This document shows, one piece after another, positions 59,164 through 64,000 of a stretch of DNA of 64,000 nucleotides. Origin of the DNA: Laribacter hongkongensis DSM 14985 (lineage in GTDB: Bacteria > Pseudomonadota > Gammaproteobacteria > Burkholderiales > Aquaspirillaceae); the NCBI RefSeq assembly GCF_000423285.1, contig NZ_AUHR01000004.1, positions 1 to 64,000 on the forward strand. Reading direction: 5' to 3'. Position 1 is the first letter of the stretch. Each line of letters begins with the position of its first letter. The notes beneath the pieces are model-generated. The model was not told the origin of the DNA, ran no database searches, and saw only the letters and a list, made by a program, of their open reading frames with translations. The position numbers were made by a program, and so were the translations under genes.

Positions 59164-59720
59164 GCGGCGATGCTCCGGTCGAGAACGTCGTGGTTGAGTG
59201 CGAGGATAAGTGCTTCGTAGCTGGGAAAACCGAGCCGGCCGATTTCGGCCAGCAGCCAGTTCATCGAGGCATCAGGAGCCTCGGTCTTGCCGCGCTGCGA
59301 CTCGATTTCGCGCATGCGGGCGTAAACCGGCTCCAGCGTTTCGATGGCGGTCCGGCTGGGACGGCGGCGGACCGAGTAATAACCCTTGAGCTGGCCGGCT
59401 GCGTCGAAATCCGGCGTGACATTGGCCAGTACCCAGTAGTAATGGGCGTTGTCGCAGGTCAGGTTCTTGACCACGGCAAAGAATTCTTGGCCGGCCTGCA
59501 GGGTTTTCCACATCAGGCGGAACGCGCCGCGCGGCATGTCCGGGTGGCGGATCAGGCTGTGCGGCTGTCCCAGGAGTTGCGGCTCGCTGTAGCCGCAGAT
59601 GCGCATGAAGTCGCGGTTGGCATAGGTAATCTTGCCGCGGGTATCTGTCTTGCTGATGATCATGTCTTCGTCTGTCATGACGTATTCACGCGGGGCGCTG
59701 ACGGGGCGGCTGGGCTGCAT
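59160..59720 (-). CDS. PAS-domain sensor of the Aer aerotaxis type, separate polypeptide
   Basis: A 186-residue soluble protein. The PAS domain (about 15-125) aligns with the FAD-binding PAS of Aer: [61 protein letters not shown] and [14 protein letters not shown] helical tail follows ([13 protein letters not shown]). It has no membrane segment or signalling domain; those are in the overlapping downstream MCP. ATG 59720 has GAGGAA upstream and is the family start. An FNR-type promoter lies about 60-100 bases upstream, suggesting production at low oxygen. Confidence 0.85.
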   Translation of the reverse strand: MQPSRPVSAPREYVMTDEDMIISKTDTRGKITYANRDFMRICGYSEPQLLGQPHSLIRHPDMPRGAFRLMWKTLQAGQEFFAVVKNLTCDNAHYYWVLANVTPDFDAAGQLKGYYSVRRRPSRTAIETLEPVYARMREIESQRGKTEAPDASMNWLLAEIGRLGFPSYEALILALNHDVLDRSIAA

Positions 59721-59778
59721 GGGGCATTCCTCGTGGCGGGTAGAGCGTAACGGCATCTTGTTTTTATGCAAATTGGGC

Positions 59779-59819
59779 ATTTTGCATTCAGGGATATTCG
59801 GCATGTTGACTTGGGTCAA
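59779..59819 (-). promoter_or_regulatory. FNR/ANR-type promoter of the split aerotaxis genes
   Basis: TTGACTTGGGTCAA at 59806-59819 differs from the usp site by one base. On the minus strand CAAAAT lies at 59779-59784, the same offset from the palindrome centre as the -10 boxes of the other two FNR promoters. The palindrome also lies upstream of purT on the other strand, but the -10 candidate there (TAGGAT, 59858-59863) is not at a standard distance. Confidence 0.7.
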
Positions 59820-59904
59820 GTTGCCCAAAGGCAAGGGCGGCATCAGGGCCTGCATGCTAGGATGCCGCCCGATCGCATCCATCGTTTTCAGAGAGGTAGT
59901 TTTC

Positions 59905-61107
59905 ATGCGTCTGGGTACTCCGCTTTCCCCGTCCGCCGTCCGGGTCATGCTGCTGGGAAGCGGCGAACTTGGCAAAGAGGTGGCGATTGCCTTGCAGCGT
60001 CTGGGCTGCGAAGTGATCGCTGTTGACCGCTATGCCGATGCACCGGCCATGCAGGTGGCGCACCGCTCGCACGTCATCGCCATGACCGACGGTGCCGCCC
60101 TGCGCGCGCTGGTCGAGGCCGAACGTCCTGCGCTGATCGTGCCGGAGATCGAAGCCATTGCCACCGCCACCCTGCTGGAGATCGAAGCTGCCGGCTTGGC
60201 CGAAGTCATCCCGACCGCCCGTGCGGCAAACCTGACCATGAACCGCGAAGGCATCCGCCGCCTGGCCGCCGAAGAACTGGGCCTGCCGACCTCGCCGTAT
60301 GCCTTTGCCGACAGTCTGGACAGCCTGCAGGCTGCCATCGACGCCGGCATCGGTTACCCGTGCGTGGTCAAACCGGTGATGAGCTCCAGTGGCAAGGGGC
60401 AATCGGTGCTGCGCAGCCCGGCGGATGTCAAACCGGCCTGGGATTACGCCGCAGCCGGGGGCCGGGTGGACAACGGCCGGGTGATCGTCGAAGGCTTTGT
60501 CGATTTCGACTACGAAATCACCCAGCTGACCGTGCGGGCGCTGGGTGCCGATGGCCAGCCGGAAATCCGTTTCTGCGAACCGGTCGGTCACCTGCAAAAG
60601 AACGGTGACTATGTCGAAAGCTGGCAGCCGCAGCCGATGAGCCCGCTGGCGCGCGAACGTGCCCGCGACGTGGCTGGCCGGGTTGTCGAGGCACTGGGCG
60701 GCCGCGGGCTGTTCGGGGTGGAACTGTTCGTCAAGGGCGATGAAGTCTGGTTCAGCGAAGTCAGTCCGCGTCCGCACGATACCGGTCTGGTCACGCTGGC
60801 CAGCCAGGTGCTCAGCGAATTCGAACTGCACGCCCGCGCCATCCTCGGCCTGCCGGTTACCACCGACATGCGCGTGCCGGCTGCCGCCAGCGCGGTGATT
60901 TACGGTGGCGTCGAAGCCCGTGGCATTGCCTTTGAAGGCGTGGCCGAAGCCCTGGCCGTGCCGGGCAGCGACCTGCGCCTTTTCGGCAAACCGGAAAGCT
61001 TCGTGCGTCGCCGCATGGGGGTGGCCGTGGCTGCGGCAGATTCGGTCGAACTGGCGCGGGAACGGGCAGGCGAGGCGGCGGGCAAAGTCCGTCCGGTGTG
61101 TGCATGA
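59905..61107 (+). CDS. purT: Formate-dependent phosphoribosylglycinamide formyltransferase
   Basis: A 400-residue ATP-grasp enzyme using formate and ATP to formylate GAR in purine synthesis. It has [49 protein letters not shown] and [20 protein letters not shown] 59905 has GAGAGG upstream. The stop overlaps the haemoglobin start (ATGA). Confidence 0.97.
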   Translation: MRLGTPLSPSAVRVMLLGSGELGKEVAIALQRLGCEVIAVDRYADAPAMQVAHRSHVIAMTDGAALRALVEAERPALIVPEIEAIATATLLEIEAAGLAEVIPTARAANLTMNREGIRRLAAEELGLPTSPYAFADSLDSLQAAIDAGIGYPCVVKPVMSSSGKGQSVLRSPADVKPAWDYAAAGGRVDNGRVIVEGFVDFDYEITQLTVRALGADGQPEIRFCEPVGHLQKNGDYVESWQPQPMSPLARERARDVAGRVVEALGGRGLFGVELFVKGDEVWFSEVSPRPHDTGLVTLASQVLSEFELHARAILGLPVTTDMRVPAAASAVIYGGVEARGIAFEGVAEALAVPGSDLRLFGKPESFVRRRMGVAVAAADSVELARERAGEAAGKVRPVCA

Positions 61108-61499
61108 GCGAGGTTCAGGCATCGGCCGGCACGCTGTATGAGCTGCTGGGGGGTGAATCCGGCGTCTGGCTGCTGGTTGACCGCTTCTACAACGTGATGG
61201 ACAGCGACCCACGGGTGGCGCCGCTGCGCGGCATTCACCCGCCGGATCTGGAATCGTCGCGCCAGAAGCTCTTCATGTTCCTGTCGGGCTGGACCGGGGG
61301 ACCGGATCTTTTCGTGCAAGCCTTCGGGCATCCCCGTCTGCGCATGCGGCACATGCCGTTTTCCGTGGACGAATCCATGCGGGACCAGTGGATGCTGTGC
61401 ATGGGTGAAGCGCTGGACGGTCTGGAGCTGGAGGATACGCTGCGCCAGCGCCTATACCAGGCCCTGTGGGATCTGGCCGATTTCATGCGCAATCGTTAA
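61104..61499 (+). CDS. Truncated haemoglobin, group II
   Basis: A 131-residue globin. It has [22 protein letters not shown] at the start, the proximal-His region [13 protein letters not shown], and [22 protein letters not shown]. These match group II (trHbO, YjbI) globins, which bind O2 or NO or have peroxidase activity. Translational coupling to purT is unusual in function but clear in sequence. Confidence 0.87.
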   Translation: MSEVQASAGTLYELLGGESGVWLLVDRFYNVMDSDPRVAPLRGIHPPDLESSRQKLFMFLSGWTGGPDLFVQAFGHPRLRMRHMPFSVDESMRDQWMLCMGEALDGLELEDTLRQRLYQALWDLADFMRNR

Positions 61500-61606
61500 G
61501 ACGATGAACGGCATGGCTGACCGGCTGTTGCTGACTATCTTGCAAGAAACAGGACACCCTCACGCGAACGCCGCGCGGGAGGTGCGTTTCCGCACGGGAG
61601 AGAGTC

Positions 61607-61996
61607 ATGCTGCTGCAACGCTGGAAAAGCCACGCCTGTGCGTGCCTGCTGGGCGGATTGTCCGGCTCGTCAGCCTGGGCGCTGGAAAACCTCGGGTCTT
61701 TCGGTGCCGGCGACCCGTGGTCGCCGCAAAACCAGGCCAGACTGGCCGACCGGCCGGCCAGCGGCAACGGCTGCATGCCGCAGGCAACCTTGTGCAGCCG
61801 TCTGCCGGGAATGCCGCCTGCTGGTGACGGCATTACGCTGGGGCGGGTGAAAATCGCCGGCGGGCTGTCTCTGGAAGCCGAACGGCTGGAAGGCAGTGCG
61901 CTGGCCTTCCGTCCCAGCCTGCAACTGGACAAGCGCACGCGCCTGCTGCTGCACCCCAGGCAACGCATGCTGGCATTACGCTGGCAGTTTGACTGA
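61607..61996 (+). CDS. Small secreted protein of unknown function
   Basis: A 129-residue reading frame with GGGAGAGAG upstream and a plausible signal peptide (MLLQRWKSHACACLLGG, SGSSAWA). The mature part has two Cys (CMPQATLC), no repeats and no domain I recognise; the end reads LLLHPRQRMLALRWQFD, which could be a beta strand with terminal aromatic residue as in outer-membrane proteins. About 100 bases separate it from the globin gene. Coding status rests on the ribosome site and the signal peptide. Confidence 0.55.
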   Translation: MLLQRWKSHACACLLGGLSGSSAWALENLGSFGAGDPWSPQNQARLADRPASGNGCMPQATLCSRLPGMPPAGDGITLGRVKIAGGLSLEAERLEGSALAFRPSLQLDKRTRLLLHPRQRMLALRWQFD

Positions 61997-62076
61997 TTCG
62001 CGTCCGGCAGCCGGAGCATGCGCTGGTGGCGGAGGCCGTTTTCGCTGCTTCAGCCGGTTTGGCTGCAATGCCGCCT

Positions 62077-62112
62077 GATTCCGCCGCATGTACCGGTCAG
62101 GTACAGGACCGG
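62077..62112. repeat. Candidate dispersed intergenic repeat, copy B
   Basis: Matches 18757-18792 at 26 of 36 positions without gaps, including GATTCCGCCGC and TCAGGTAC. It lies just downstream of folB, whose stop is preceded by a GC hairpin (ACCCGCCG/CGGCGGGT) with no T run. Confidence 0.4.
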
Positions 62113-62131
62113 ACCCGCCGTACCGGCGGGT

Positions 62132-62491
62132 TCAGCGTGGCCGGTGGCCGCGTTCGATCTGGACCCCGACCTTTTTGACTCCGGGCAGGATGCCCAGCTT
62201 GGTGACTGCCACCCGCACCCACGGCGCGCCGAATTCTTCGCGCACGATGCGGGCAATGTGCTCGGCCAGTGCCTCGATCAGCAGGAAATGCTGTTCGGCC
62301 AGTGTCGCGCGCAGGCGCTCGACGACCACGCCGTAGTGGATGGTGTCGCCGATGTTGTCGCTGTGGCAGGGGGCTTCGCTGGGGATGCCGATATCGAGGT
62401 CAAGCTCGATCGTCTGTGGCGCGCGGCGCTCCCATTCGTAAACGCCGATAACGGTGTCGACGCGCACCTCGCGCAAGAAAATGATGTCCAT
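62132..62491 (-). CDS. folB: Dihydroneopterin aldolase
   Basis: A 119-residue FolB of the folate pathway. It has VDTVIGVYEWERRAPQTIELDLDIG, the catalytic region DTIHYGVVVERLRATL and FLLIEALAEHIARIV, and VTKLGILPGVKKVGVQIER. ATG 62491 is the family start (MDIIFLREV). It is divergent from plsY, the same pairing as in enterics. Confidence 0.95.
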   Translation of the reverse strand: MDIIFLREVRVDTVIGVYEWERRAPQTIELDLDIGIPSEAPCHSDNIGDTIHYGVVVERLRATLAEQHFLLIEALAEHIARIVREEFGAPWVRVAVTKLGILPGVKKVGVQIERGHRPR

Positions 62492-62537
62492 GCCGGAGCC
62501 AGTGAATACGGGTATTGGGCGCTGTAGACCCTTCCCG

Positions 62538-62561
62538 TACAATGCAAAGCTTTACATTGTA
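62538..62561. promoter_or_regulatory. Symmetric promoter region between folB and plsY
   Basis: TACAATG-N10-CATTGTA is a perfect seven-base inverted repeat that places a TACAAT -10-like box on each strand, 18-24 bases apart. It may be a pair of back-to-back promoters or an operator. Confidence 0.5.
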
Positions 62562-62572
62562 TTGAATTCGCC

Positions 62573-63178
62573 ATGACCACGATAGCGTCACTCGTATTGG
62601 CTTACCTCTTGGGGTCCGTTCCGTTTGCCGTACTCGTCAGCCTGGGTATGGGCCTTGCCGATCCGCGCAGCTATGGCTCGGGGAACCCGGGTGCGACCAA
62701 TGTCCTGCGCAGCGGCAACAAGCTGGCCGCGCTGCTGACGCTCTTGGGAGATGCTGCCAAGGGCTGGCTGGCCGTCTGGCTGGCACAGACATACGGTGCG
62801 TCGTTTGGCCTGGCCGCTCCCGAAATCGCCATGGTCGGACTGGCTGTTTTCATTGGTCACCTGTGGCCGGTGTTCCTGGCATTCCGCGGCGGCAAGGGCG
62901 TGGCCACCGCGCTGGGCGTGCTCCTGGCCGTCAATCCCTGGCTGGCGCTGATCGCTGCCGCCGTGTGGCTTGCCGTGGCGCTGCTGACCCGTTATTCCTC
63001 GCTGGCAGCCATGGTGTCGGCGGTGGCCACGGCCGTGGCGGCCTGGTTCATCGAGCCTGGCGTATATGCCGGGCTGACCATCGTCATTGCCCTGCTGCTG
63101 GTCCGGCGGCACAAGCAGAACATCCTCAATCTGGTTTCCGGCACTGAAAGCCGGATCGGCGGCAAGAAAAAATCCTGA
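62573..63178 (+). CDS. plsY: Glycerol-3-phosphate acyltransferase PlsY
   Basis: A 201-residue integral membrane enzyme with about five membrane segments that acylates glycerol-3-phosphate with acyl-phosphate from PlsX. The three conserved motifs are [26 protein letters not shown] and [21 protein letters not shown] terminator follows. Confidence 0.96.
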   Translation: MTTIASLVLAYLLGSVPFAVLVSLGMGLADPRSYGSGNPGATNVLRSGNKLAALLTLLGDAAKGWLAVWLAQTYGASFGLAAPEIAMVGLAVFIGHLWPVFLAFRGGKGVATALGVLLAVNPWLALIAAAVWLAVALLTRYSSLAAMVSAVATAVAAWFIEPGVYAGLTIVIALLLVRRHKQNILNLVSGTESRIGGKKKS

Positions 63179-63202
63179 TTCCCGCCTTTTGTCTCTCTCA
63201 AG

Positions 63203-63229
63203 CGCCGCATGTCAGCATGCGGCGTTTTT
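63203..63229 (+). terminator. Terminator after plsY
   Basis: Nine-base-pair stem CGCCGCATG/CATGCGGCG with loop TCAG followed by TTTTT. Confidence 0.92.
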
Positions 63230-63588
63230 CGTACCCGGCAGCTGTCGTCCGGATTTCTTTCCTGTCCAGTCCTGAACTGATCGTCCGTCCATGGCATGGC
63301 TGCGGCCCGGGCGAATGCTGACAAAAGCATGAAAGGCTTCGGGGTATGGCCGCTAGGAAGCCGGATGTCCCGGCCGGAGCAGGATGGGCTGGTGACCGTA
63401 CCGCCACCGGTCCTGGTATCTGGTTTGTACCCCCCGGACAACGTCATCTGGCCGGGCGCAGCGGTCAGGTCTGGACGGTCGGGAGTCTCATCGAAACCAT
63501 GCCCGGAAGGACGCCTCGTGTTGTTCTGCCGCACACCGCCTTGGCCAGCATGGATCTGCCGGCTCAGGCATCCCGCCTTGCGCCCGGT
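63230..63588. other. GC-rich intergenic stretch without a supported gene
   Basis: About 360 bases between the plsY terminator and the end of the lipoprotein gene. Overlapping open frames occur on both strands but have no ribosome site, domain or codon signal I trust. At 63401-63430 the minus strand carries ATACCAGGACCGG, which weakly resembles the repeat elements at 18757 and 62077. Confidence 0.5.
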
Positions 63589-64000
63589 TCACGAATGCCC
63601 TGCGGAGGTGTTGTCGGGCTTCAGGCTGGCCAGCCGGGCATCCAGCTCTTCCAGCATGCGCAGCCAGCCTTGCCGGTAACCCGCGACCAGGGCCGCTGGC
63701 GTAGCACTTTCCAGCGGGATGCGCTGGTTCAGGTCCAGTACCAGCAGGCGGCGGCGGGGAACGGCGGCGGTATCGACAATGACGAACTGGGCACTGATGA
63801 CGGCCTGTGGCGCGCTGGCCGAGCGGAAATCGCCGTACAGTGCGGTAATGCCGGTTTCCAGCCGCCATGGGGCCGGGGCCGGAGAGCCCGGTGCCAGGAC
63901 CGCCTCGAAGCGCTGGCGCGCGCCCAGCCAGTCGGCCAGTGCCGTGTTGAGCAAGGTCGAGGCCGGCGACAGCAGCCGGTGATAGGCATCGGCGCTGAAG
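63589..64000 (-). CDS. ABC-type transport auxiliary lipoprotein, C-terminal part
   Basis: About 136 residues are visible; the N-terminus, including any lipoprotein signal, lies beyond the right edge. The frame is open to the edge. The pattern ITALYGDFRSASAPQAVISAQFVIVD followed by a C-terminal helix ending WLRMLEELDARLASL matches the ABC-transport auxiliary (DUF330/PqiC-like) family, whose members work with MlaD/MCE transporters in lipid transport across the envelope. Neighbouring mce or ATPase genes would be expected beyond the window. Confidence 0.7.
   Translation of the reverse strand, partial: FSADAYHRLLSPASTLLNTALADWLGARQRFEAVLAPGSPAPAPWRLETGITALYGDFRSASAPQAVISAQFVIVDTAAVPRRRLLVLDLNQRIPLESATPAALVAGYRQGWLRMLEELDARLASLKPDNTSAGHS

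Noticed and set aside
62992-63534. Open frames on both strands in the gap after plsY
   Set aside because: They cross the plsY terminator or lack ribosome sites, and no domain is visible.

Overview
The window is a chromosomal segment of a GC-rich betaproteobacterium. Gene content and order point to the Neisseriales, perhaps near Laribacter or the Chromobacteriaceae. The supporting features are a fab cluster in the order yceD-rpmF-plsX-fabH-fabD-fabG-acpP-fabF, an RmpM-like OmpA protein, UbiE with PrmA, a DUF934 gene after cysI, and a full chemotaxis/flagellar set. The taxonomic placement is an inference from recalled family patterns, not a computed result. Genes are densely packed on both strands. 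I see no rRNA, tRNA, CRISPR, insertion sequence or prophage.

Layout. 1-10.8 kb: cheV (cut by the window edge), an FlrB/FleS-type sensor kinase, and a chemotaxis operon mcp-cheY-cheA-cheW-mcp-cheR-cheB-cheD. 10.8-17.3 kb: the minus-strand fatty acid/phospholipid cluster. 17.3-24.2 kb: maf, an RsmI-like methylase, pabB, metK, two lipid A acyltransferases and a YfcG-type GST. 24.2-26.1 kb: DUF2818, then flgA-flgM-flgN with a sigma-28 promoter in front of flgM. 26.2-29.5 kb: hom, a GNAT gene and thrC, translationally coupled. 29.5-31.9 kb: usp, trxA, a candidate FNR-activated small RNA, and a free-standing rlmK. 31.9-36.1 kb: a channel-like membrane protein, DUF815, ubiE, DUF971, queA, aroQ. 36.1-47.4 kb: accBC, prmA, a zinc-ribbon protein, a NIT-domain chemoreceptor, rppH, DUF2238, parE, tyrS. 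47.4-51.4 kb: assimilatory sulfate reduction (cysB, divergent cysH-cysI-DUF934). 51.5-57.7 kb: OmpA-like protein, ribF-ileS-lspA-ispH. 57.7-64 kb: a split aerotaxis-type receptor, purT with a truncated haemoglobin, a small secreted protein, folB/plsY, and the end of an ABC-transport auxiliary lipoprotein.

The most interesting signal is regulatory. Three FNR/ANR-type palindromes (TTGAC-N4-RTCAA) lie in intergenic regions, each with a -10-like hexamer at the same offset, as expected for class II FNR promoters. One drives a universal stress protein. One drives the split PAS/chemoreceptor pair. One begins just after the rlmK stop and appears to drive an ~82-nt small RNA with a 5' hairpin, a pyrimidine-rich stretch carrying two UUUCUCCU (anti-Shine-Dalgarno) copies, and a strong rho-independent terminator. 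Together they look like part of a low-oxygen regulon that links energy taxis, stress tolerance and post-transcriptional control.
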